Assembly: GCA_045562755.1 (NCBI GenBank)
Contig: JBJKVF010000006.1
Coordinates: forward strand, 851,017 to 915,016
Source of the DNA: GCA-002708145 sp045562755
GTDB lineage: Bacteria > Chloroflexota > Dehalococcoidia > Lucifugimonadales > Lucifugimonadaceae
Direction: 5' to 3'
DNA: 64,000 nt
In this document: positions 33,647 through 43,884 of the stretch, piece after piece
Layout of the letters: every line of letters begins with the position of its first letter
How positions within the stretch are numbered: the stretch's first letter is position 1
Notes under the pieces: model-generated
Databases searched by the model: none
Told to the model about the DNA's origin: nothing
The model's input: the letters and a program-made list of their open reading frames with translations, nothing else
Program-made: the position numbers and the translations under genes

Positions 33647-34901
33647 ATGATTTCCATTGAAAAAATATTAAGCCAAACAAATTATGTTGAAAAATCTTTG
33701 ATAAATAGGGGTGAAAAACCTCCTATAGAAGAAATAATATCCCTTGAAACTAGAAGAAAAGAGATAATTACTTTAGTAGATAATCTTCGGAATAAAAAAA
33801 ACACAGTAAGTAAAAATATAGGTGACTCAAAACGTCCCCCAAACCAACAAGAGATTAATGATATGAGAATTATAGGGGATCAGATAAAATCTTATGACTC
33901 TGAACTCTCTAGAGTTATTTTTGACCTGGAGAAGATTTTACTCACAATTCCTAATATTCCACTTGATGACGTTCCAGTGGGTCCAGATGATAGTTATAAT
34001 GAAATTGTTTACTCTTCGGAAATAGAACAAACAACTCACAATAATCCTCATTGGGACATTGGGAAAAAACTAAACCTTTTGGACATAGAATCCAGTGCAA
34101 GAATTTCAGGAAGTAGATTTTATGTATTAAGAGGAAAAGGTGCTAAGTTACACAGAGCTTTAGGTGATTGGATGTTAGATGTCCATACTAATGAAAATCA
34201 TTATGAAGAAATAGATCCTCCATTTTTAGTTAAAGAGGAAACTATGATTGGATCAGGAAATTTACCTAAATTTAAAGATAATTTATACATGGATTCAGAG
34301 ACTGATCTATGGCTGATTCCAACTGCTGAAGTAGCGTTAAATGGAATGCATCAAGGCCAGATAATTAAACCTGGCGAGCTACCAAAAAAATATGTTGCAA
34401 AAACTCCAAGTTTTAGAAAAGAACATACAGCTGCAGGGAGAGATGTGAGAGGCATAAAGAGGGTTCATCAGTTTGAAAAGGTAGAAATATTTAGATTTGT
34501 TGAACCTGATGATTCTATTGCTGTACATGAAGAAATGTTAAAAGAAGTAGTTGATCTGTGCAAAAGATTAGGATTAATATATAGAATTTTGAAACTATCT
34601 ACAGGTGACATTGGTTTTCAATCAGCAAAAACATATGATATTGAGGTCTGGGTCCAAAGGAACTGGAGAGTGGCTAGAGGTAAGTTCTGTGTCAAACTGC
34701 TTAGATTTTCAGACAAGAAGAAATAATACTAGATTTAAGAATTCTCAGAATAGTTCCACAATTTTTCCACATACACTAAATGGTTCAGGTTTAGCACTAC
34801 CAAGAATATGGATTGCTGTATTAGAAAATGGCTTACAAAAAGATGGTTCAATTATAATACCTGAAGAATTAGTTAAGTATACTGGTTGGGAAAAAATTTA
34901 A
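33647..34901 (+). CDS. serS: Seryl-tRNA synthetase, reading frame broken near 34655
   Basis: Class II synthetase charging tRNA-Ser. The first frame (33647-34726) gives the N-terminal coiled coil, motif 1 and motif 2 (PSFRKEHTAAGRDVRGIKRVHQFEKVEIF), then loses homology after KTYDIEVWV. The correct C-terminus, WLEVSSVSNCLDFQTRRNN...PHTLNGSGLALPRIWIAVLENGLQKDGSIIIPEEL, continues in the +1 frame to 34901. Joined length is about 418 aa, normal for SerRS, and 1255 nt is one base more than a multiple of three. The break lies at GGTCCAAAGG (34651-34660): either one extra or two missing bases. With an essential gene, sequence error is more likely than true inactivation. Confidence 0.85.
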
Positions 34902-34903
34902 AA

Positions 34904-35501
34904 TTATTGCTGGCTATTATATACATTCATTGCTTCATCTATGTCTGTTTCTAATATTATTTCTAATGCATTAATACATCTATCTATAGATTTATTTATT
35001 AGAATTTTTTCTTCAGGTAAAAACTTTCCTAGAACATAAGAAATTTGTTCACTCCTAATTATTGGTTCTCCAATACCTATCCTTATTCTCATAAATTCTT
35101 CAGTTTCAAGTGAAGTAATTATAGATTTCATACCATTATGCCCACCAGAGCTACCATTTTTTCGAATTCTAATCCTACCTATTTGTAGGTTAATATCGTC
35201 ATATATAACAATTATTTTTTTTTGAATTATATTTCTTTGCAATTTGGCTAATAATTTCACCAGAATTATTAATAAAAGTAGCTGGGTATAGCATTATAAT
35301 TTTTGAATCTTTTATTAATGAGGTAGAAATATAGTATTCTTTATTTTTTTTATTTATATTTAGGTTATATTTTTTATTTATTTTATCTAATACCGACCAT
35401 CCGATATTATGTCTGGTATTCTTATATTTTCCTCCTGGATTACCTAGTCCTACTAATATCCAAGGAGTATTTATATTATTACTATAGTCTGAAAATTTCA
35501 T
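34904..35501 (-). CDS. pth: Peptidyl-tRNA hydrolase, frame broken at an A9 run
   Basis: Releases peptide from prematurely dropped peptidyl-tRNA. The first frame (35501 down to 35199) gives VGLGNPGGKYKNTRHNIGW with the catalytic Asn and His, and PATFINNSGE, then ends early. The second frame (to 34904) supplies IVIYDDINLQIGRIRIR, GSSGGHNGMKSI and RIGIGEP. The frames meet at a run of nine A (minus strand, 35215-35223); eight A would restore SKKIIVIYDD in frame. Joined product is about 198 aa, family length. It lies 2 nt after ligA-side neighbour's stop and 2 nt from the end of serS. Sequence error, or slippage on the A run, may explain it. Confidence 0.85.
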
Positions 35502-35503
35502 TT

Positions 35504-37522
35504 TTATCTTTCTTCAATATTTAGTATTGATAACAACTCATTTTCGCTAACTATTTTAATATTTAATTTTTTAGCATTATTCAATTTACTTCCTGGAGAA
35601 TCTCCAACAACTACATAGTTGGTATTTTTTGATACAGAAGAAGAGATTTTACCTCCTGCAATTTTTATTTTATTTTCTAATTCTAATCTTGAAAAAGATT
35701 GGAATTTACCAGTTATAACAAAAATTTGATTATAAATCATATCATTCTTGATAATTTCTTCATCAGTATGCACTGGATTTATTCCAATTGAGATTAGTTG
35801 CTCTATAAGAATTTTATTTTCTTTAATTAGAAAATAATTTTTAATTGACTTAGCTACAATTTCTCCAATTCCATCAATTTCTAGTAGGTCTTTTTCCTGA
35901 GCATCAATCAAATTACTAATAGATTTGAATTTTTTTGCAAGCCACTCAGAGGCTTCAGATCCTACTCCAAGAATTCCTAGTCCAAAAATTAATTTTTCAA
36001 GTGGTTGATGGTATGAATTATTTATAGAAGCTATCAAATTTGTAAATTTTTTTTCTCCCATATTATTTAGCGATAATATTTGATCTTTTTTATGTTTTAT
36101 ATTATATATATCACGAATATTAAGTATGATTTTTGATTTATAAAATTCTTGAATAATTTTTTTTCCAAAACCTTCAATATCCATAGCAACTTTTGATGCA
36201 TAATGCTCAATTGTTCTAATAATTTGGTCTGGGCAAGAATAATTAATACATCTTGTGATAGCATTTTCTTTCTCAGTGATTAAATTTGAATTGCAAGCAG
36301 GACAGTTTATTGGGAATAAGAAATTTTCAGATGAATTATTTCTTTTATTATTTTCAGAAATTTTTACTATTTGTGGTATAACATCTCCTGCTCTTTGTAC
36401 AATCACTATGTCACCTTCTCTCAAATCTTTCCTGATAATTTCCTCACGATTGTGTAATGTTGCCTTAGATATTGTTACACCATCTATTACTACTGGTTTT
36501 AGTTCAGCCCAGGGGGTAAGGGCACCAGTTCTCCCAACATTAATATTTATTTTTTTTAGTATTGTTTCTTGTTGCTCTGCAGGGAACTTATAGGCAATCG
36601 CCCATCTAGGTTCTCTTCCAACATGGCCTAGGATATTTTGATAATGTAATGAATCTACTTTTATGACTAGACCATCAATAGCATAATCAAGTTGGTCTCT
36701 AATTTTTTCTGTATATTTAATCAGTTTATAAATTTCTTCCAATGAATTTACTTTTTTTGATAAATCATTTACTCTACATCCCCATTTTTTCATCATTTCT
36801 AATGATTCCCAATGGCTGGAAAAATTCGAATTATCTTGGGTATATCCTAAAGAATAAAAAAACATATCTAAGGGTCTTTTTGAAGTAATCGAAGAATCTA
36901 GTTGCCTAAGAGAGCCAGAGGCGGAATTTCTAGGATTAACATAAGTTTCTAATCCTTTTTGTTCTCGCTCAGAATTTAGTTTATTAAATTTTGATAATGG
37001 TAAGAACACTTCTCCTCTTATTTCAAATATTTCTGGATAATCTCCTTCTAATGTTAGAGGTACAGATCTGATAGTTTTAACATTTTCAGTAATTTCTTCA
37101 CCGATGATTCCATCTCCTCTTGTAGCAGCTTTTGTAAGTATTCCATTTTGATAAAATATTGAAACAGCCAAACCGTCAATTTTTAGCTCACATACTAAGT
37201 CTAGATATTCAATTTCTAAAAGCTTTAAAACTTTTTCATACCAATCTTTGATTTGGAGCTCGTTAAATGCGTTTCCTAAACTTAACATTGGTACTAAATG
37301 TTTGTGTTGACTAAAACCTTTAGCTGGAATTGCTCCAACTTTTTGTGTAGGTGAATCAAGGGTTTTGATATTAGGAAATTCTTTTTCAAGTGCGATTAAT
37401 TCGTGAAATTTGCTATCCCATTCTTGATCGGATATTTGAGGACTATTGTCAATATAATAAAGTTTATTAGCTTTATTAATTTCTTCTCTTAATACTTTAG
37501 CTTTTTTTTCAGGATTCATCAT
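35504..37522 (-). CDS. ligA: NAD-dependent DNA ligase
   Basis: 672 aa, full length. The NAD-binding Ia region (YYIDNSPQISDQEWD), adenylation lysine in CELKIDGLAVS (KxDG), OB-fold segment REGDIVIVQRAGDVIPQ, a four-Cys zinc finger (CPAC and later CINYSCPDQ), helix-hairpin-helix repeats and a C-terminal BRCT domain (about residues 590-672, with GDSPGSKLNNAKKL) are all present. It seals nicks in replication and repair. Divergent from the DUF1015 gene, 92 nt apart (116 nt to its ATG). Confidence 0.97.
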   Translation of the reverse strand: MMNPEKKAKVLREEINKANKLYYIDNSPQISDQEWDSKFHELIALEKEFPNIKTLDSPTQKVGAIPAKGFSQHKHLVPMLSLGNAFNELQIKDWYEKVLKLLEIEYLDLVCELKIDGLAVSIFYQNGILTKAATRGDGIIGEEITENVKTIRSVPLTLEGDYPEIFEIRGEVFLPLSKFNKLNSEREQKGLETYVNPRNSASGSLRQLDSSITSKRPLDMFFYSLGYTQDNSNFSSHWESLEMMKKWGCRVNDLSKKVNSLEEIYKLIKYTEKIRDQLDYAIDGLVIKVDSLHYQNILGHVGREPRWAIAYKFPAEQQETILKKININVGRTGALTPWAELKPVVIDGVTISKATLHNREEIIRKDLREGDIVIVQRAGDVIPQIVKISENNKRNNSSENFLFPINCPACNSNLITEKENAITRCINYSCPDQIIRTIEHYASKVAMDIEGFGKKIIQEFYKSKIILNIRDIYNIKHKKDQILSLNNMGEKKFTNLIASINNSYHQPLEKLIFGLGILGVGSEASEWLAKKFKSISNLIDAQEKDLLEIDGIGEIVAKSIKNYFLIKENKILIEQLISIGINPVHTDEEIIKNDMIYNQIFVITGKFQSFSRLELENKIKIAGGKISSSVSKNTNYVVVGDSPGSKLNNAKKLNIKIVSENELLSILNIEER

Positions 37523-37638
37523 ATATATAAAATTATTTTTTTAAATAAATATTTTGCTAAAAAATAATGGTTTTATTTATTACATCATTTATTATAGATA
37601 TTATAGATTAAAACTTGATTTATTTTTATTTTATCACT

Positions 37639-38922
37639 ATGCTAAACATTCAACCTTTTAAAGGCTTAAGATATGATTCGAAATTTGCTGGAGACAATAG
37701 TTTAAATATTTGTCCTCCTTTTGATGCTATTACTCCTGAATTGCAGAAGAGTTTACATGAAAGATCAGACTACAATATAGTTAGATTAGAACTAGCTAGA
37801 AGAAATAAAGACGTAAATCATTACAAAAATGCCGCCAATACGCTTAATGATTGGATAGATAGTGGCATACTGAAATACGATTCAAGGCCATCGATTTATG
37901 TTACTAAAGAAGAATTTGAATTCAGAGGAGTAAAACAAATTAGGAGAGGATTCATTTCAAATGTCAAAATAGAAGAATATAGTAAAAAAATAATTTTACC
38001 CCATGAAAAAACAAGATTAGAATGGGTGGAAGATAGAGCTCAACTCATGTCTGAATCGAAATCAAATTTTAGTCCTCTGCTAGTAATTTATAAGGATGAT
38101 AAATTTCTTAGTGTAGGAAAATTGATAAGAACTATATCTGGCGGAAATCCAACGAGTGTTTTTTCACCTCCTGATTTACCTAAATTAAGTATTTGGAAAA
38201 TTACAGATCCAGGAACTATCTCAATAATTCAGAAGAAAATGTTGAATTCACAGTTATTTATTGCCGATGGACATCATAGATATGAAGCCTCAATAATTTA
38301 TAGAAATAAAAATAAATCTGTTAGTAACAAATCAAATAATTCCTTTGATTATAGAATGATGATGTTGGTATCTTATGATGAACCTGGGCTAATAACTAGA
38401 GGATATCACAGGGTATTAAATAATCTAACAGACAAAGAATACAAAAATATTCTTATTAACATTCAAAAACATTTTATTATAAAAAGTTTTGATTTACCTG
38501 CTAAAATTGATAAGGAATTTATCGATAATTTTATAAAGAAATTAGGAGCTAGAAAAAACAAAGAAATTATTTTTGGCTTTTATGATTCTAAAAACCGATC
38601 ATTAGGTATTGTAACTGACAAACAAATTGTCCTTGATGGTAATGCATTGGAAAATTCTGAATATTTCAAAATTGATGAATTGATTTTTTCTAAATCTTTT
38701 AGTTCTGTTAGGGAAGATAAAATTGTATTACCTATTAGTGATTCTAAAATGATAAGTGATTATATAACAAAAGATATCGCAGATATGGTTTTTTTTATGA
38801 GGCCTTTACCACTATCAGAATTTTCTAAAATTGTTTCTAATGGATGGAGATTACCAGCAAAGGCTACTAATTTTTTTCCAAAGCCTCCTGCAGGTTCAGT
38901 AATACAGAATCTAGAGATTTAA
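37639..38922 (+). CDS. DUF1015-family protein
   Basis: A 427-aa cytoplasmic protein of the widespread DUF1015 family (SerC-associated in some databases), function not established. Characteristic parts are the N-terminal IQPFKGLRYDSKFAGD and CPPFDAITPELQ, YNIVRLEL, the central ADGHHRYEASIIYR with its conserved His pair, and the C-terminal FMRPLPLSEFSKI. I choose the ATG at 37639; the in-frame TTG at 37615 adds eight hydrophobic residues that do not belong to the family. It overlaps the convergent aminotransferase by 4 bp. Confidence 0.88.
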   Translation: MLNIQPFKGLRYDSKFAGDNSLNICPPFDAITPELQKSLHERSDYNIVRLELARRNKDVNHYKNAANTLNDWIDSGILKYDSRPSIYVTKEEFEFRGVKQIRRGFISNVKIEEYSKKIILPHEKTRLEWVEDRAQLMSESKSNFSPLLVIYKDDKFLSVGKLIRTISGGNPTSVFSPPDLPKLSIWKITDPGTISIIQKKMLNSQLFIADGHHRYEASIIYRNKNKSVSNKSNNSFDYRMMMLVSYDEPGLITRGYHRVLNNLTDKEYKNILINIQKHFIIKSFDLPAKIDKEFIDNFIKKLGARKNKEIIFGFYDSKNRSLGIVTDKQIVLDGNALENSEYFKIDELIFSKSFSSVREDKIVLPISDSKMISDYITKDIADMVFFMRPLPLSEFSKIVSNGWRLPAKATNFFPKPPAGSVIQNLEI

Positions 38923-40118
38923 TTATTAATAACTTTGTTTATGCTTTCTGCAATGTATTTAATATTATTAGTTGTTATACCTGCAATATTTACTCTACCT
39001 GAATTTACTATATATATAGAATAATCATTTTTTAATTTTTCAACATTTATCTCACTTAAACCTGTAAAACTAAACATGCCATTTTGTTGAACAATGTATG
39101 AAAAATCTTTACTACAATTAAGTTCCCTTAAATTGGCATCTAAGGATATACGCATAATTTGTATTCTTTCCCTAAGTTTTTTTAGTTCGGATTCCCATAA
39201 GCTTCTTAGGTGTTTATCTTCCAAAATTTCTCGTACAATATCAGGCCCATGTGCTGGAGGATTAGAGTAGATTGTTCTTGCAGTTTTTTTTAGTTGGCTA
39301 AGTATATTGTTTATATCGCGATTCTTGTTATTTGTATAAATAAGACAGCCAACCCTTTCGCTATATAAACCAAAATTTTTAGAGTAACTAGAACAAATGA
39401 ATAAATCATCTAAATATTCCGCAAGAATTCTAACACCTGTAGCATCTTCTTCAATACCACTCCCCAATCCTTGGTATGCAAAATCACATATAGTTATAAG
39501 ATTTTTCCTATTTAAAATTTTTGATAATTCTAACCATTGATTAGGATCTAAGTCTGCTCCAGTAGGATTATGGCAGCATCCATGTAAAACTATTATATCG
39601 CCATCGGGTATATTATTTATTGATGAGACCATACCGTTAAAATCTACAGTATTTTTTTCAAAATTTAGATATTGATATTCTTTAGTTTGGAAACCTGATG
39701 ATTGAAAAATAGGTTTATGATTAGCCCAAGTGGGATTACTAAACCAAACTTTAGATTTTGGAGAGAATTCAGCTAGAAACTCTGAAATTAATTTTAAAGC
39801 TCCTGTTCCTCCAGGAGTATTTAAACCAAATGACGATTGATTATTTTTTTCATATATTTTTTCACCTAGTACTAACTTCATTGATTCGGATAAAAATTTT
39901 TGATCACCATCAATTGGCTTATATGATTTTGAGTAGTTTTTATCCAATAAAATTTTTTCAGCTTCTAATACAGATTCAAAAGTTGGAGTTATTCCATTAT
40001 TATCTTGATAAACACCAACGGATAAATTAACTTTATTCTTATTAATATCACTATTAAATTCTGCTGATAATCCAAGTATTGGATCTTTTGGTGCGCTTTT
40101 AATATTTTCAAAAATCAT
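38919..40118 (-). CDS. Aspartate/aromatic aminotransferase (AspC/TyrB type)
   Basis: Class I fold PLP aminotransferase, 399 aa, of the alpha subgroup: PKDPILGLSAEFNSD and NLSVGVYQDNNG at the N-terminus, HGCCHNPTGADLDPNQW, and PLP lysine in SSYSKNFGLYSERVG (about residue 246). It transfers amino groups from aspartate, tyrosine or phenylalanine to 2-oxoglutarate. It follows tyrS by 5 nt in a run with aroG, aroH and trpA, which supports a role in aromatic amino-acid synthesis alongside aspartate metabolism. Confidence 0.92.
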   Translation of the reverse strand: MIFENIKSAPKDPILGLSAEFNSDINKNKVNLSVGVYQDNNGITPTFESVLEAEKILLDKNYSKSYKPIDGDQKFLSESMKLVLGEKIYEKNNQSSFGLNTPGGTGALKLISEFLAEFSPKSKVWFSNPTWANHKPIFQSSGFQTKEYQYLNFEKNTVDFNGMVSSINNIPDGDIIVLHGCCHNPTGADLDPNQWLELSKILNRKNLITICDFAYQGLGSGIEEDATGVRILAEYLDDLFICSSYSKNFGLYSERVGCLIYTNNKNRDINNILSQLKKTARTIYSNPPAHGPDIVREILEDKHLRSLWESELKKLRERIQIMRISLDANLRELNCSKDFSYIVQQNGMFSFTGLSEINVEKLKNDYSIYIVNSGRVNIAGITTNNIKYIAESINKVINN

Positions 40119-40123
40119 AATAA

Positions 40124-41440
40124 TTAGTTTATTATTTTAAGTAAAAAATAATTCTTTTTTCCTTTCCTAATCAATAAATATTTATTTTCAATAAGGTCTT
40201 CTTTGCTAATATTATTTTCAAAATCACTAAACTTTTTATCATTAATATATATACCACCTTGTTCGCATAGTCTACGAACTTCACTTTTTGAAGAAAAAAT
40301 TTTGTATTTATCATTAATACAAATTTCGGTAAAATTTTTATTTAATAAATCATTATAAGTAACCTCTAAAATTTCGGACCTATCTAATAAGTCTTCTAGC
40401 TCTTCCAATGATAAAATATTCAGATTATTTGAAAAAAATGCATCTGTAAGTTTTTTTGCTCTAGTAAGTCCACTAGTACCATGTATATATTTTGTAACCT
40501 CTTCAGCTAGAGTTTTTTGACCAAGTCTTTTTTCGGGTTCTGTCGAGAGTGACTCCTGTATTTTTATTAGGCTTTCTGGAGTAATAAAAGTAAATATTTT
40601 CAAATATTTTATTATATCTTCATCGTTTACATTTAAGAAAAATTGAAAAAGTTTGTATGGGGATGTTGCGTTAGGATCTAAAGTAGGGGCTCCATCTATT
40701 GATTTGCCAAACTTTTCTCCTGTAGAACTCGTAACAAGAGGAAATATAATACCATGGGCTAATTCATTTTTTGATTTATTTCTTGAGTGAACTCTTCTAA
40801 TTAGGTCAATTCCTCCAAGAATATTACCCCACTGATCACTACCCCCAGATTGAAAATTACATCCATAATCATCATATAATTTTAGAAAATCATATGCTTG
40901 TAATAGCTGATAGCTAAATTCAGTAAAAGAAATTCCAGTATCTCTATCGATTCTATTCTTAACCGATTCTCTGCTGAGCATAGTATTTACAGTGAAGTGC
41001 TTTCCAGTATCCCTTAAGAAACTCAACAGATCTACTTGTCTTAACCATTCAGAGTTATTTACAATTTTTGCAGGATTTTTAATTTTGTTACTAAAATCTA
41101 AAAAAGGGGAAACTTGCTTATATATTGCATCAACATTTTTATCAATTTTTTCTTGACTTAGAAGTATTCTTTCCTCACTTTTTCCGGAAGGATCACCAAT
41201 CATTCCAGTCCCACCACCAACTAGTATAATAGGGCTATGACCGTATTTTTGTAATCTTGCAAGACCCATAATAGCCACTAAATTACCTATATGAAGACTA
41301 CTTGCTGTAGGGTCGAAACCATTATAACAAGTTATTTTTTCAGAAATTAGATTATGAGTAGCTTCAGGTGTATGATCATAAAGTAGACCTCGCCACTCCA
41401 TGTCTTCAACTACATTTTTAAATATTGTTTTTTCCTTCAT
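40124..41440 (-). CDS. tyrS: Tyrosyl-tRNA synthetase
   Basis: Class I synthetase, 438 aa. The HIGH-equivalent is GFDPTASSLHIGNLVA, GMIGDPSGKSEERILL follows, and the KMSKS-equivalent is GEKFGKSIDG (about residue 235). An S4 RNA-binding domain forms the C-terminal 70 or so residues. Its start overlaps the ribF stop by 4 nt. No T-box leader is seen. Confidence 0.96.
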   Translation of the reverse strand: MKEKTIFKNVVEDMEWRGLLYDHTPEATHNLISEKITCYNGFDPTASSLHIGNLVAIMGLARLQKYGHSPIILVGGGTGMIGDPSGKSEERILLSQEKIDKNVDAIYKQVSPFLDFSNKIKNPAKIVNNSEWLRQVDLLSFLRDTGKHFTVNTMLSRESVKNRIDRDTGISFTEFSYQLLQAYDFLKLYDDYGCNFQSGGSDQWGNILGGIDLIRRVHSRNKSKNELAHGIIFPLVTSSTGEKFGKSIDGAPTLDPNATSPYKLFQFFLNVNDEDIIKYLKIFTFITPESLIKIQESLSTEPEKRLGQKTLAEEVTKYIHGTSGLTRAKKLTDAFFSNNLNILSLEELEDLLDRSEILEVTYNDLLNKNFTEICINDKYKIFSSKSEVRRLCEQGGIYINDKKFSDFENNISKEDLIENKYLLIRKGKKNYFLLKIIN

Positions 41441-42351
41441 AATAATTTTTTCCCGCTTAGGAGTAACTTTACTTCATTAATATCTTTATTCATTCTATCA
41501 ATTAGTTCATTCTCTGAATTAAAATGTTTCTCATCTCTTATTTTTTTAACTAAATGAATATTTATCTCTTCGGAATAAATTTTTTTATTAAAGTTTATTA
41601 TAAATGTTTCAATAATTCTTTTCCCATTTTTTTCAAAAGTAGGTCTTTTACCTATGCTTGTGGCACCATAGTATTTTTTTTGATTATACTCAATAATAGA
41701 AGCGTAAATGCCATCTTTTGGTATAACTATATTTAATGGTGGGATTAAATTAGCTGTAGGAAATCCAAGTTTTTCTCCTATATTATTTCCTTTAGCTACT
41801 CTACCTTTTATTGTATAAAATCTACCTAGTAAATCTTTTGTTTTCTCACAATCTCCATTTTCTATTGCTTCCCTAATTAAAGTACTAGAAATGATTTTAC
41901 CCTTATTTTTTTTAGGCTTAAATTTTATAAATTTTATATGAGGATGATTATATTTCAGCTCATCATATCCGGCTTGATCAGAGCCAATTTTAGAATCTGA
42001 TCCCAAAATAAAAGTCTGAACTCCAATATTATTCATCAAGCTATCGAAAAATTTACTAGATGAAAGCTCTTGAATATTTTTATCAAATTTTAATGAAATG
42101 ATATTTTCTACCCCTAAAGATTTAATTATTTGCTCTCTTTCATCTAATGAGCACAAATTTAAAATTTTTTTTCTTAAGAAAAAATTTTTTGGTTTTTCTT
42201 TGAAAATTATAACTACTGGTGTTTGATGAAATTTTTTTCCAGTTTCAACAAGATAATTTATTAACGATTTATGACCTTGATGAACTCCGTCAAAAGTTCC
42301 TATGGTTACTATAGATGGTTTAACTAAGTTAGATAAATTTCTTAATTTCAT
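41437..42351 (-). CDS. ribF: Riboflavin kinase / FAD synthetase
   Basis: Bifunctional enzyme of 304 aa making FMN then FAD. The adenylyltransferase domain starts with VTIGTFDGVHQGHKSLI and the kinase domain (about residues 185-300) has GRVAKGNNIGEKLGFPTANL and YGATSIGKRPTFE. No FMN riboswitch is visible upstream, where aroG ends 3 nt away. Confidence 0.95.
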   Translation of the reverse strand: MKLRNLSNLVKPSIVTIGTFDGVHQGHKSLINYLVETGKKFHQTPVVIIFKEKPKNFFLRKKILNLCSLDEREQIIKSLGVENIISLKFDKNIQELSSSKFFDSLMNNIGVQTFILGSDSKIGSDQAGYDELKYNHPHIKFIKFKPKKNKGKIISSTLIREAIENGDCEKTKDLLGRFYTIKGRVAKGNNIGEKLGFPTANLIPPLNIVIPKDGIYASIIEYNQKKYYGATSIGKRPTFEKNGKRIIETFIINFNKKIYSEEINIHLVKKIRDEKHFNSENELIDRMNKDINEVKLLLSGKKLL

Positions 42352-42354
42352 ATT

Positions 42355-43392
42355 TCATTTACTTAGCTTTTCATTAGCATCTAGTAAAATTTTTTCTGTA
42401 GTATCCCAGTCGATACACGCATCTGTTATGGATACCCCATAATCTAAATCTGCAGGATTATTAAGTTTTTGATTACCTTCGTTAAGATGACTTTCAAGCA
42501 TTATACCTACAATATTTTTATTACCATTAGTTCTTTGATTTATTATACTTTCAAAAACAACTGGCTGTCTTTTATGATCCTTATTACTATTTCCGTGGGA
42601 GCAATCTATTACTATATTTGGTGATAATGAGTTATTGACAAGTAATTCCTTTGCTTCCTTAACATGATTTGCTTCGTAATTAGGAGCCTTGCCACCTCGA
42701 AGAATAATATGACCATATTTGTTCCCAGTTGTATGAATAATTGATGCTTTTCCTCCATCGTCAATCCCTAAAAATGAATGCTCTGAGCTACAAGAAACAA
42801 TAGCATCTGCCGCTATCTGACAATCGCCAACAGTGCTATTTTTGAAACCAATGGGCATTGATAGACCACTAGCCATTTGTCTATGTGTTTGACTTTCGGT
42901 CGTTCTTGCACCTATGGCTCCCCAGGCAACTAGATCTGCATAATATTGGGGGGAAATTGGATCTAGGAATTCTGTTCCACAACCAAGGCCTAAATTATTA
43001 ACTTCAAGAAAAAAATTTCTAGCTCTCTTTAATCCATTTTCTATATCGAAAGTTCCATCTAGATTCGGATCATTTATTAGTCCCTTCCAGCCAACTGTAG
43101 TTCTAGGTTTTTCAAAATATACTCTCATTACAATAAGTATCGTCTTATCGACCTTATCTGATAATTTTTTTAATCTCTTAGCGTATTCTAAACATGCAAC
43201 TTCATCATGTATTGAACATGGACCGACTATAACTAGTACTCTATCATCTTTACCATCAAGTATATTTTCAATATTTTTCCTGCTTTTTGAAACAACTGAT
43301 GCAATTTCATCTGATATCGGCTGATTGTTCAGATATTGCTTTGGAGGTAATAAATTTTTTTGCATTTTTACTCTTAGATTTGATGTAGACAT
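42355..43392 (-). CDS. aroG: 3-deoxy-7-phosphoheptulonate synthase, class I
   Basis: First shikimate-pathway enzyme, condensing PEP and erythrose 4-phosphate; 345 aa, AroF/G/H type. VIVGPCSIHDEVACLEYA, RVYFEKPRTTVGWKGLINDP, GLPIGFKN-type segment SMPIGFKNSTVGD, RGGKAPNY and VIDCSHGNSNKDH are all conserved. The N-terminal extension typical of feedback-regulated isozymes is present, but I cannot tell which amino acid inhibits it. It lies downstream of aroH with a 93-nt gap. Confidence 0.95.
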   Translation of the reverse strand: MSTSNLRVKMQKNLLPPKQYLNNQPISDEIASVVSKSRKNIENILDGKDDRVLVIVGPCSIHDEVACLEYAKRLKKLSDKVDKTILIVMRVYFEKPRTTVGWKGLINDPNLDGTFDIENGLKRARNFFLEVNNLGLGCGTEFLDPISPQYYADLVAWGAIGARTTESQTHRQMASGLSMPIGFKNSTVGDCQIAADAIVSCSSEHSFLGIDDGGKASIIHTTGNKYGHIILRGGKAPNYEANHVKEAKELLVNNSLSPNIVIDCSHGNSNKDHKRQPVVFESIINQRTNGNKNIVGIMLESHLNEGNQKLNNPADLDYGVSITDACIDWDTTEKILLDANEKLSK

Positions 43393-43485
43393 AACTTTGT
43401 GTTTCTTGAAATTTCTTATATTACTTTCTAAAATAGTATAAATTATTAATCACATTAAAATTTAAATTTAATTGTCTTTTACTTG

Positions 43486-43866
43486 TCATTTATTTTTATT
43501 TGATATATCTGGTCGCAATACTTTAGCTTTTTTTATATAAAGATGAATAATTTCCTCCTGTAATTTTTTTGTATTCCAAAGTATTAAAATTCTTATGCAT
43601 TTTTCTAATGCTCCAGGTTTATCAAATTCATGAGAGCACATTAAAGGTACGTTATTCCATTCGATTTTTTCTCTAGCAGCTACTGCTGGGAATTCTGAGT
43701 TTAGATCTTTTGTAGTAGTAAATTGAACTGCAGCTACATCTTTTTCTTCTATCGCATTAGAGTTTATAAGTTCTGTCATCAATTCTTCAGTTGCTTGTAA
43801 TATATCTTTTGAGGAGTTTGAGTTAGAAGTGGTTGCTCCTTTTACTCCTCTAATAAAATTTGTCAT
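43486..43866 (-). CDS. aroH: Chorismate mutase, AroH class
   Basis: Monofunctional AroH-type chorismate mutase (trimeric alpha-beta barrel fold), 126 aa, converting chorismate to prephenate. FIRGVKGATTSNSNSSKDI with its early Arg, SAV-like AAVQFTTTKDLNSEFPAVAAR (about residues 45-66) and VPLMCSHEFDKPGALEKCIRIL match the family. It sits between trpA and aroG, 18 nt after trpA, thus at the branch to phenylalanine and tyrosine. Confidence 0.93.
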   Translation of the reverse strand: MTNFIRGVKGATTSNSNSSKDILQATEELMTELINSNAIEEKDVAAVQFTTTKDLNSEFPAVAAREKIEWNNVPLMCSHEFDKPGALEKCIRILILWNTKKLQEEIIHLYIKKAKVLRPDISNKNK

Positions 43867-43884
43867 TTGATTTTTCCTTAATAT

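Noticed and set aside
34640..34670. Programmed ribosomal frameshift in serS
   Set aside because: There is no stop codon at the shift point, no heptameric slippery sequence of the X-XXY-YYZ type, and no evident stimulatory stem; SerRS is not known to be recoded. Error or mutation is simpler.
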